Assembly (NCBI GenBank): GCA_023140455.1
Contig: JAGLLQ010000277.1
Span: forward strand, 1 to 5,320
DNA from: Desulfobacteraceae bacterium
GTDB taxonomy: Bacteria; Desulfobacterota; Desulfobacteria; Desulfobacterales; Desulfobacteraceae
Direction: 5' to 3'
DNA length: 5,320 nt
The notes under the pieces are model-generated. The model was not told the DNA's origin. It saw only the letters and a program-made list of their open reading frames with translations, and did not search any database. This document shows positions 1 to 5,178 of this stretch, in pieces (within the stretch, counting starts at the first letter, position 1; each line of letters begins with the position of its first letter). A program made the position numbers and the translations under genes.

Positions 1-75
1 TGTAAAATCAAATTATACATCGAAACTATGAAAATGCTTGCTAAGAAAAAAGGAGAAAGTAATGACAAAAGTTAA
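1..75 (+). CDS. Possible 3' end of an upstream gene (partial)
   Basis: Frame 1 is open from the first base of the window to a TAA at 73-75, giving 24 codons with a lysine-rich end (…MKMLAKKKGESNDKS). If real, it is the C-terminus of a gene that starts outside the window. It would overlap the first lipoprotein gene by 14 bp, with that gene's ribosome binding site inside it, an arrangement typical of translational coupling. The stretch is short, and 24 open codons can occur by chance in DNA this AT-rich. The other two + frames close early. No family can be named. Confidence 0.3.
   Translation, partial: CKIKLYIETMKMLAKKKGESNDKS
51..55 (+). promoter_or_regulatory. Ribosome binding site of the first lipoprotein gene
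   Basis: AGGAG lies 6 nt before the ATG at 62. The in-frame ATG at 38 lies upstream of this site and has no comparable site of its own. This decides the start at 62 and gives a signal peptide of normal length. Confidence 0.75.
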
Positions 76-649
76 AAGAATAGGAGCGGTTTTTATTGCT
101 CTGGCAGTGACTTTGTTAAGTAGTTGTGTTGTACAACATCAATACACTTTCAATAAAAAATCATATACATCGTCAGAAAGTGCTCTCAATGCTCATAGAG
201 ATTATTTGGTAAAGATAGAAAACGAATTAAAACCTATAAGTTCCATCCCTAAAGGGAATGCTATAATTATTACACCATCAAAAAAGACTTGTGAAGCACT
301 TGGAATAAATAGGCAAGGCCATCCAACAGAAGAGATGATCAATTATTTAGGTACGTACCTAGAAGAGGATTACGCATTCTTTTCTAAATTTCTTATAAAA
401 AGCAATTTATTCACATCTGTAAATCATGTTATTAATGATTACCCTATTCAATACGCAAAAAATGTTAAAAATAATTATTCTGCAACAATTTTTCTATCCA
501 TGAAATCCCCAAGTCAAACGAGTTGGATGATTATGGTTTTTCCTGAAAATGAACCGAAACAAATCCATATCGATCAACAGGCAGAGAACGGATCACAAAT
601 AGTACAATCTTGGATCAAGAGTATTAAAACATGTATAGGGAGTAATTAA
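62..649 (+). CDS. Putative lipoprotein of unknown function (195 aa)
   Basis: This encodes a predicted envelope lipoprotein that I cannot assign to a family. The N-terminus is a classic type II signal peptide: a basic start (MTKVKR), a hydrophobic core at residues 8-19 and the lipobox LSSC, with Cys22 as the lipidated residue. Position +2 after the cysteine is Val, not Asp, so by the enterobacterial Lol rule it would go to the outer membrane. The mature part (about 173 aa) has no further membrane segment. It includes an alternating hydrophobic strand near residue 68 (NAIIITPS), an acidic/aromatic stretch (YLEEDYAFFSKFL) and a late strand (WMIMVFPEN), which suggests a small alpha/beta domain. 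The start at 62 is chosen over 38 because of the AGGAG site between them. The stop codon touches the start of the next gene (TAAATG), so the two are almost certainly co-transcribed. Lipoprotein status is well supported; function is unknown. Confidence 0.85.
   Translation: MTKVKRIGAVFIALAVTLLSSCVVQHQYTFNKKSYTSSESALNAHRDYLVKIENELKPISSIPKGNAIIITPSKKTCEALGINRQGHPTEEMINYLGTYLEEDYAFFSKFLIKSNLFTSVNHVINDYPIQYAKNVKNNYSATIFLSMKSPSQTSWMIMVFPENEPKQIHIDQQAENGSQIVQSWIKSIKTCIGSN
637..642 (+). promoter_or_regulatory. Ribosome binding site of the second lipoprotein gene, inside the first gene
   Basis: AGGGAG lies 7 nt before the ATG at 650, within the last codons of the preceding gene. It supports 650 as the start rather than the in-frame ATG at 674, which has no such site. 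With the zero-gap TAAATG junction it implies translational coupling. Confidence 0.65.
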
Positions 650-1483
650 ATGAGAGAAATTGTTGATAAATGTATGACATTGAGCAATCACTCAATAAAA
701 TTGTTTATATTATTTTTCATCATAATAAGTGGATGCGGGGCACACTCCGCTGTTAACAGGACAGAAAATTATACTAATGCATGGCCAAATATAAATTATA
801 TATCGAGCAAACCTATCTTAATTGGAATAATTGATAAACGCCCATATGTCGTTAACGGAAAGGTTAAGCCATCTTATGTTGGTCTTATCAGAGGAGGCTA
901 TGGTAATCCTTGGTATATGCATACGGAGAGCAAAAATCCATTAGCAGAGGATTTGTCTCAAGCCGTAGTCTCAGGATTTAAAAATGCTGGAATCAATGCT
1001 GATTATATCAAACTGCAATTCGACATGAAACAACAGGACATCAACAGTTATTTAGTTTCAAAACAATCACACAAAAAAGTTCTAATCAAAATTTACGAAT
1101 GGAAAAGTGACACATATAAAAGAACAAAGTTTTTGTATGATTTAACCGCTATGGTTTATGATGAAGATGGGAAAATTGTAGCTGAAGTAACAGAGAAAAA
1201 TATTGACGGGCATGACAATAAATCTGCTGTATCTCCTGTGGATGTAGCTCGTAATGTTCTCACAACACTTCTAAATACCAAATCAATTAAAAATGCATTC
1301 ATAAAGGGGCAGCCATCTATCAAGGGGAAGACATCTATCAAGGGGAAGACATCTATCAAGAGAGTTGATTCAGATAATGATATTAGAGCTAAACTAATCA
1401 ATCTTATGGAATTACGTGATGAGGGTTTCATAACAAACGAAGAGTATATTGAAAAAAAAGAATCTCTTCTCAGCGATTATTGA
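650..1483 (+). CDS. Putative lipoprotein with C-terminal SHOCT-like tail (277 aa)
   Basis: Predicted lipoprotein with three parts. The signal peptide has a long n-region, a strongly hydrophobic core (residues 18-27) and the lipobox ISGC, with Cys29 lipidated and +2 Ala, which does not signal inner-membrane retention. The body (about 50-215) begins with a strand and a charged turn (ILIGIIDKRPYVV), then a glycine-rich motif at residues 76-88 (YVGLIRGGYGNPW) and a PLAEDL helix at 98-103. I think this resembles a conserved family of uncharacterised lipoproteins but cannot name it. A basic linker at 219-236 is made of three six-residue repeats (KGKTSI type). The last ~32 residues (LINLMELRDEGFITNEEY… then KKESLL) match the SHOCT pattern, a short C-terminal helical hairpin found on many membrane or envelope proteins and thought to mediate interactions. 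The gene abuts its upstream neighbour and shares its tail with its downstream neighbour. Localisation is fairly secure; function is unknown. Confidence 0.87.
   Translation: MREIVDKCMTLSNHSIKLFILFFIIISGCGAHSAVNRTENYTNAWPNINYISSKPILIGIIDKRPYVVNGKVKPSYVGLIRGGYGNPWYMHTESKNPLAEDLSQAVVSGFKNAGINADYIKLQFDMKQQDINSYLVSKQSHKKVLIKIYEWKSDTYKRTKFLYDLTAMVYDEDGKIVAEVTEKNIDGHDNKSAVSPVDVARNVLTTLLNTKSIKNAFIKGQPSIKGKTSIKGKTSIKRVDSDNDIRAKLINLMELRDEGFITNEEYIEKKESLLSDY
1304..1357 (+). repeat. Three tandem 18-bp units inside the second lipoprotein gene
   Basis: Units lie at 1304-1321, 1322-1339 and 1340-1357. The second and third are identical (aaggggaagacatctatc) and the first differs at only two positions. Each unit encodes six residues (KGQPSI, KGKTSI, KGKTSI), so changes in copy number keep the reading frame. 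The repeats form a basic linker between the body and the SHOCT-like tail. The third unit is also the first part of the module shared with the next gene. Confidence 0.93.
1340..1483 (+). repeat. C-terminal module, copy 1 (paralogous to 2565-2708)
   Basis: These 144 nt align without gaps to the last 144 nt of the following gene. By hand count, about 102 of 144 bases and 27 of 47 residues match. Identity is highest over the tail, with shared LRDEG and ITNEEYI blocks. It encodes one linker repeat followed by the SHOCT-like hairpin and the stop codon. Confidence 0.85.
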
Positions 1484-1484
1484 T

Positions 1485-1513
1485 TTGAAGTGTCTATATC
1501 AAGTGTATACAAA
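1485..1513 (+). promoter_or_regulatory. Weak candidate sigma-70 promoter before the third lipoprotein gene
   Basis: TTGAAG (1485-1490) and TACAAA (1508-1513) are spaced by 17 nt, each matching four of six consensus bases. It sits in the 88-bp gap between the second and third lipoprotein genes and could give the third gene its own transcript. In AT-rich DNA such matches are common, so read-through from upstream is equally possible. Confidence 0.22.
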
Positions 1514-1554
1514 TTAAATTATTATCAATGTAGTTAATATTAATTTTTTAAAAA

Positions 1555-1560
1555 AGGAGG
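1555..1560 (+). promoter_or_regulatory. Strong Shine-Dalgarno of the third lipoprotein gene
   Basis: AGGAGG lies 11 nt before the ATG at 1572, slightly long spacing, and only 1 nt before another ATG at 1562. The 1562 ATG is too close to be used and opens only a 13-codon frame, so 1572 is the working start. Confidence 0.65.
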
Positions 1561-1571
1561 AATGAAAAGAA

Positions 1572-2708
1572 ATGTTCTATCACTCTCAAAATGTATTTAT
1601 TAAGGTGACCTTAGCTTTATTCTTAACTTCTTTCTTTGGATGCTCAACTCATAACAATAATAGTAACAACAAAGCTAATACCTATAAAGAAAATAGTAAA
1701 ATATATACCAGTAAAACTATCTTAGAACTGGACAACTCAAACCGCAATACCCGCTTCAGAGCATTAAAAAAAATAGCTAAAGCTGGAACAAATGCCTCAA
1801 TCACCCTTGATAAAGTCATATATATTGCAGAGAATGACTCAAATAAGAATGTAAGAAAATATGCATTAAAAACTATAGGAATGATTCACCCAGATAAACT
1901 TGAGGCTATGGAGTATCTCCGCGCTTATTCTAAAAATTCCAAAAAATCAGAGATGAAAAAAGTAGCAGACGAAGCATATGAAGACACAATATGTCTCTTT
2001 TTTTCTGATGGAATAGCAATAAAAAATGATGATAACATTGAAATTGCGAACCTTGTTGTTGTGCCTGAATTTGAATATTATAATGGCTGGTATAAGAATC
2101 GAAGAGCCATTAGTTATTATGGTTTTCTTCCAATAAAAATGAGGTTGACAAATCTTTCTTCATCAAAGATCAGCTTCCATGCACAAGACTTTATTTTATC
2201 AACTCCAGACAGACCAAACGACCCTCTGAAGAACTTGTCCGGTCAAGAAGTGGCCACACGAATGCAATATAGCATATCAAAATCTGTGGCAAAAGTAGCT
2301 GTGTTTGGCATATTGGCACTTAAAAATCCACAGAAGGTTGCAAAAGCAAATAAATCTATTACTACCTATTCAAATAAAGTTGCTATAAACAAAATTGAGA
2401 TTAAGCCTAATTCAATGAAAACCGGTTATATTTTTGTTGATGTATCAAAAAATATGCATAGTATCTATAATTATAATCTAAGTATTAAACTTAGAGATAT
2501 GGCGAATACCGACATCTATGATGTAAAATGTGTTTTTGGTGATAAATATCAAGTCTCATATACGCAAGGAGATTCCCCCATTAAACAGGTTGAAACCGAT
2601 ATTGACATTAAGACTAAGCTAATGAATCTTCGGGCTTTGCGTGACGAGGGTTTAATTACAAATGAAGAATATATTAAAACAAAAAAATCTCTTATTAAAG
2701 CTTATTGA
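1572..2708 (+). CDS. Putative HEAT-repeat lipoprotein with SHOCT-like tail (378 aa)
   Basis: Predicted lipoprotein. The signal peptide has a hydrophobic core at residues 8-22 and the lipobox FFGC, with Cys24 lipidated; Phe at -3 is less usual than Leu. It is followed by an Asn/Ser/Lys-rich tether (25-48). Residues 49-138 form two or three HEAT-like helical pairs, visible in TRFRALKKIAKAG and KNVRKYALKTIG, a fold normally used for protein binding. Residues 155-325 look beta-rich (LVVVPEFEYY, FLPIKMRLTNLSSSKISF, KIEIKPNSMKTGYIFVDVS). They resemble an immunoglobulin-like domain of the kind that carries 'potency' clauses in other lipoproteins, but I cannot name a family. A small hydrophobic stretch at 238-250 is too short to be a clear membrane span. 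The last 47 residues align without gaps to the tail of the preceding protein and fit SHOCT. It probably acts with the two upstream lipoproteins at the envelope, by inference from context only. Confidence 0.87.
   Translation: MFYHSQNVFIKVTLALFLTSFFGCSTHNNNSNNKANTYKENSKIYTSKTILELDNSNRNTRFRALKKIAKAGTNASITLDKVIYIAENDSNKNVRKYALKTIGMIHPDKLEAMEYLRAYSKNSKKSEMKKVADEAYEDTICLFFSDGIAIKNDDNIEIANLVVVPEFEYYNGWYKNRRAISYYGFLPIKMRLTNLSSSKISFHAQDFILSTPDRPNDPLKNLSGQEVATRMQYSISKSVAKVAVFGILALKNPQKVAKANKSITTYSNKVAINKIEIKPNSMKTGYIFVDVSKNMHSIYNYNLSIKLRDMANTDIYDVKCVFGDKYQVSYTQGDSPIKQVETDIDIKTKLMNLRALRDEGLITNEEYIKTKKSLIKAY
2565..2708 (+). repeat. C-terminal module, copy 2 (paralogous to 1340-1483)
   Basis: This is the second copy of the 144-nt module, encoding residues 332-378. 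It has a single linker unit (QGDSPI) where the neighbouring gene has three KGKTSI-type units. It continues with IK(Q/R)V and the SHOCT-like tail (LRDEGLITNEEYI). Exact equal length from the linker unit to the stop argues for common descent, not convergence. Confidence 0.85.
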
Positions 2709-2844
2709 TTTATGCACCCTATTTTAAATGCTTGGCATTAGAATTACCTCATCTGGTGTTCATATAGGCTAACATAATCTGTTTTCAGTACGGTATCTTT
2801 ATTGAATCAACTTAGGAATAAAACCTAACAAAACAATAAACTGA

Positions 2845-2878
2845 GGCACAATAAAGCGCTCCGGAGATTTATTGTGCC
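2845..2878. repeat. Perfect 11-bp inverted repeat with 12-nt loop
   Basis: GGCACAATAAA (2845-2855) and TTTATTGTGCC (2868-2878) are exact reverse complements around a 12-nt loop that itself contains the palindrome CTCCGGAG (2859-2866). Weak pairing can extend outward (AACT against AGTT) with a small bulge. No T-run follows on the + strand, so it is not a textbook terminator. It could be a transcript-end hairpin, a protein-binding site or a dispersed palindromic element. It lies 136 bp after the lipoprotein cluster. Confidence 0.8.
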
Positions 2879-3292
2879 AGTTGGCTGACGTTATTGTATA
2901 TAGTATATTTAGTTAAAAACATACCTTTCTCAAACTCAAAGATAATTATCCCTGTACGGAGTATTCAAAGGTCGAAATGATTAAAGATACCAAAAATATG
3001 CATAACCAAAATTTTAAGGGAAAATAATTTTGATCGATGCAAGAATACATGCATTCGGATATCTCAGGTTTCCCTAATATTTGGATATTCTCAATTAATT
3101 TGTACTTCTGTGATATTTGGATTTTTGGCATGAAATCACAACCAGTCAGTATTTTTGATAATGTTTGACTAATACCCACTGGCTTGGGTATATTAGAATT
3201 TAGAATAATTCTGATTTCCTATTCCATTTGACCTGAAGTGGTTCTCCATTCACAGAAGTGAAACCTATTACTTATACGATTTTGAGTTCTTC

Positions 3293-3301
3293 TGATACAA
3301 T
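3293..3301 (+). promoter_or_regulatory. Candidate extended -10 element for the membrane protein gene
   Basis: TGATACAAT fits the extended -10 form TGnTANAAT and would give a leader of about 45 nt before the ATG at 3354. No good -35 box is seen at 16-18 nt upstream, which extended -10 promoters tolerate. Such a short match is weak evidence on its own. Confidence 0.28.
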
Positions 3302-3353
3302 TTATTTCTGAGGGCTTTATCTGTTTTAAAACCTTAAAAAATGGGGGAACATC

Positions 3354-3767
3354 ATGTCTAAAGAAATTAATATCAGGTGGGGTTGGCTCAAAGGGATGTA
3401 TATTTACACTATTGTTGGAGCCGGAGGATTCGGCTTAGGAATTATTGTTATCCCCAATGTCATGCGATCTATCTTTGGTTGGCCAACCCAAGATCCAATC
3501 GTTTTCGGAGTTACTGGTAGTGTCTATTTGTCGTTCGCACTCCTATCGATATTAGGCCTACGGTCTCCTCTAAAATTTGCTCCAATTTTATTGCTACAGC
3601 TAACTTATAAAGTTGTCTGGTTTATTGGTGTTATTCTTCCCATTCTATTTGCAGGGAAGTTTCCGATTTACGCAATATTGCTTGTCGTAATATTTGCCAC
3701 CTATATCATCGGAGACCTGATAGCAATACCCTTTTCATATGTCTTTGGAAAACAGTCAGATCAGTAG
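3354..3767 (+). CDS. Small four-helix integral membrane protein, function unknown (137 aa)
   Basis: A compact inner-membrane protein with four predicted membrane helices at about 14-34, 48-68, 75-99 and 104-128, joined by very short loops. Helix 1 contains a glycine-rich run (VGAGGFGLG), and the first loop has the motif SIFGWPTQDPIVFG. The third helix begins after SPLKF and contains LLLQLTYKVVWF. A conserved-looking acidic residue in helix 4 (YIIGDLIAIPF) is unusual inside a membrane and may be functional. There is no signal peptide, enzyme motif or transporter signature. The protein reads as a complete, well-conserved family of unknown function. The start at 3354 is supported by GGGGGA at 3343-3348, five bases upstream. 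It has its own candidate promoter and is separated by only 8 bp from the next small ORF. A link to the lipoprotein cluster is not evident. Confidence 0.83.
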   Translation: MSKEINIRWGWLKGMYIYTIVGAGGFGLGIIVIPNVMRSIFGWPTQDPIVFGVTGSVYLSFALLSILGLRSPLKFAPILLLQLTYKVVWFIGVILPILFAGKFPIYAILLVVIFATYIIGDLIAIPFSYVFGKQSDQ

Positions 3768-3775
3768 AACAAATT

Positions 3776-3981
3776 ATGTATTGTGTCGACATTTCTGACT
3801 GGAATACAATGAGTAATAACCTCATTAATGAGAAACTTATTATTGATTCAAAATTTCTTTTAATAGACGAATTTAAAAAAGGAGATATTCCAAAAGATTA
3901 TTTACAGTGGTTGTCGAAGCAGGATAATCTGGATGAAGATATGCGGTATACTGTTTAGAATTATTTGAGATAGGAGAATGA
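3776..3981 (+). pseudogene. Short DUF3820-like ORF, probably frameshifted
   Basis: A 60-codon frame (3776-3958) ends with residues that resemble the DUF3820 pattern (putative quorum-sensing-regulated virulence factor family, PF12843): IPKDYLQWLSKQ at residues 38-49, then LDEDMRY at 52-58. That family normally continues with a short helix starting like '(T/A)LE'. Here the frame stops one codon after RYT, while the -1 frame directly downstream reads LELFEIGE and stops at 3979-3981. This suggests a small indel near 3953-3957. The N-terminus lacks the family's usual FGK(Y/H)KG block, apart from a degenerate FKKGD. Neither ATG (3776 or 3809) has a ribosome binding site. It is most likely a decayed gene; a short functional protein cannot be excluded. 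The family assignment is from memory of its motif. Confidence 0.4.
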
Positions 3982-4040
3982 GTTTAACAATTAAAATAAA
4001 ATATGTTATTCAAAAACAAAGGTTTAAATACATTTATTTT

Positions 4041-4048
4041 GAGGTGAT
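4041..4048 (+). promoter_or_regulatory. Near-consensus ribosome binding site of the methyltransferase gene
   Basis: GAGGTGAT is an eight-base match to the anti-Shine-Dalgarno complement (GGAGGTGATC). It lies three bases before the ATG at 4052 (five from the GAGGTG core). It fixes the start and predicts efficient translation. Confidence 0.8.
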
Positions 4049-4051
4049 AAA

Positions 4052-4684
4052 ATGAAAGATCCATATAAAAATTTAGCAAAATTTTTTGATACATTTATTG
4101 AACCATCTGTGGTTATTTTAAGGAAAATTATGTTAAAAATGTATCTCCCGCAAGAAGGTATGCGCGTTCTTGAAATCGGTTGTGGTACAGGTACGAATCT
4201 AAAGCTTTATCAAAAAGCGGGATGTGAAGTTTATGGGATTGATTTATCTCCCTCAATGTTAAAGGTTGCAAGTAATAAACTTGGAGAGCAAGCGCACATG
4301 AAATTGGGAGATGCATCACAGATGCCTTATTCGGATAGTTGCTTTGACATCGTGATTGCTATGTTAACTTTACATGAAACACCTAATTCAATCAGGTCTT
4401 CAATAGTAGGTGAAATGGCAAGGGTAGTGAAAAAAAATGGGCGTTTACTGTTCGTTGATTATCATCCAGGTCCTATTCAATTCCCAAAAGGTTGGTTGTC
4501 AAAAATAACTATTCTATTCTTTGAAATGATTGCTGGAATAGAGCATTTTAAAAATTATAAAGATTTCCTTGCATGCAAAGGTTTAGCACCATTGATGGAA
4601 ACCAATAATCTATATGTTGAGAAAGAAAAGATTGTTAGCGGTGGAAATTTAGCATTACTTTCTGCAAAATCAAATACGCATTAA
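4052..4684 (+). CDS. Class I SAM-dependent methyltransferase, UbiE/COQ5-like (210 aa)
   Basis: A cytosolic methyltransferase of the Rossmann-like class I fold. Motif I (VLEIGCGTG, residues 39-47) forms the S-adenosylmethionine loop. The acidic residue after strand 2 (VYGIDLSPSML, Asp64) would bind the ribose hydroxyls. Asp88 in LGDASQMPY contacts the adenine side in this family. FDIVIAMLTLHE (98-109) is the strand 4/motif II region typical of Methyltransf_11 and UbiE-like members, and RVVKKNGRLLFVDYHPG (124-140) is the strand 5 region. The C-terminal ~70 residues, with a hydrophobic helix (WLSKITILFFEMIAG), probably cover a hydrophobic acceptor and may touch the membrane. At 210 aa it is slightly shorter than UbiE (about 250 aa), so it is not assigned to quinone synthesis; the substrate is unknown. 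Neighbouring genes give no pathway. Fold and cofactor are secure; the acceptor is not. Confidence 0.92.
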   Translation: MKDPYKNLAKFFDTFIEPSVVILRKIMLKMYLPQEGMRVLEIGCGTGTNLKLYQKAGCEVYGIDLSPSMLKVASNKLGEQAHMKLGDASQMPYSDSCFDIVIAMLTLHETPNSIRSSIVGEMARVVKKNGRLLFVDYHPGPIQFPKGWLSKITILFFEMIAGIEHFKNYKDFLACKGLAPLMETNNLYVEKEKIVSGGNLALLSAKSNTH

Positions 4685-4718
4685 TTGTATTAGTTTAGTT
4701 GATTATAAAACGAATAAA

Positions 4719-4953
4719 TCACCCAATACCTTCCAACACAGGATCACTACTCCTCAAAATATTACAGGTTTCTGATTCCTGGTCAAAAATAATGACAGCT
4801 TTCTCTGATTTAAGCTGACCAAGCACTTGAGATATCTTCGTTTCAAGGAGATAGAAATATACTCTGAAACAGAAATGACAGAAAATTTTCAGGAGCATCT
4901 GGTCTACATGGAGTTAGAATTGTAATAACGACTGAAACTTTTAAAAAATCAGG
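4719..4953 (-). pseudogene. Possible frameshifted gene remnant
   Basis: On the minus strand one frame is open from 4953 down to a stop at 4843-4845 (beginning PDFLKVSVVITILTPCRPD and ending FLFQSIFLSP). A second frame is open from an ATG at 4898 down to TGA at 4719-4721, with LLETKISQVLGQLKSEKAV followed by IIFDQESETCNIL. Joining the first frame to the second near 4850-4860 gives a continuous, ordinary-looking peptide of about 75 residues. This is the pattern left by a single indel in a former gene. The ATG at 4898 has no ribosome binding site. No family is recognised. Random open frames are frequent in such AT-rich DNA, so this is tentative. Confidence 0.25.
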
Positions 4954-5137
4954 TTAAAACCATTTGATACATGGACTCAAGTATTATTATACATGTACGT
5001 AACAAGTTCTGATCTCTGAATTATTACAGATATCATATCTAACCTTAATAATTTTAAAAAAAAAGGGCCCCCTTGTATCATAATGGCTTGGTGAATTGAT
5101 AAATTCAAAACTATTCAATGCCTTTATTGCTGAGTTT

Positions 5138-5152
5138 CCCTTCAATCAAGGG
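5138..5152. repeat. Small hairpin downstream of the minus-strand gene
   Basis: CCCTT-CAATC-AAGGG forms a 5-bp stem with a 5-nt loop, extendable by GTTT/AAAC (5134-5137 with 5155-5158) across a 2-nt bulge. It lies 27 bases past the stop codon of the minus-strand partial gene, where a terminator would be expected, but no T-run follows on that strand. Confidence 0.35.
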
Positions 5153-5178
5153 TTAAACAATCCGCTCCCTTTTCTCTT

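Larger units (their letters stand above)
2709..3353. other. 645-bp intergenic region without a convincing gene
   Basis: No frame on either strand shows both a ribosome binding site and protein-like content. The stretch contains the inverted repeat at 2845-2878, a small 5-bp stem (AATGC-TTG-GCATT) at 2727-2739 with no T-tract, and a 10-bp direct repeat (atatttggat) at 3077-3086 and 3113-3122. A weak promoter candidate for the next gene lies at 3293-3301. A 77-codon minus-strand frame (2946-3179) starts with GTG and lacks a Shine-Dalgarno, so it is not annotated. No intrinsic terminator for the lipoprotein cluster is evident. Confidence 0.6.
4685..5178. other. 494-bp region without an intact gene
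   Basis: No intact gene is seen on either strand. On the minus strand two overlapping frames look protein-like and may be one frameshifted remnant (4719-4953). The stretch also holds an A-tract followed by a GC palindrome (5056-5074) and a small hairpin (5138-5152). No terminator of standard form follows the methyltransferase gene. Confidence 0.55.

Noticed and set aside
1156..1431. 91-codon minus-strand frame inside the second lipoprotein gene
   Set aside because: It is antisense to a well-supported gene, and its repeats simply mirror the 18-bp units.
1562..1603. 13-codon leader-like ORF overlapping the start of the third lipoprotein gene
   Set aside because: Its ATG lies only one base after AGGAGG, too close for initiation, and the peptide has no attenuator features.
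2727..2739. Hairpin just after the third lipoprotein gene as a terminator
   Set aside because: The stem is only 5 bp, AT-rich at one end, and no T-run follows.
2823..2886. Integron attC-like site around the inverted repeat (ACCTAAC resembles an R box)
   Set aside because: The matching box on the other side is imperfect and the boxes are placed asymmetrically about the stem (about 15 nt against 1 nt). There is no integrase and no other such site near the genes.
2946..3179. 77-codon minus-strand frame with a hydrophobic C-terminus and an LTGC string
   Set aside because: It starts with GTG, has no ribosome binding site, and the LTGC is preceded by no hydrophobic signal core. It is likely a chance frame in AT-rich DNA.
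3200..3271. Minus-strand open stretch with protein-like text (VNGEPLQVKWNRKSELF)
   Set aside because: It has only 24 codons with a stop just upstream, and a competing open frame runs over the same bases. Not enough to call a remnant.
4128..4319. 63-codon minus-strand frame inside the methyltransferase gene
   Set aside because: It is antisense to clear methyltransferase motifs and has no independent support.
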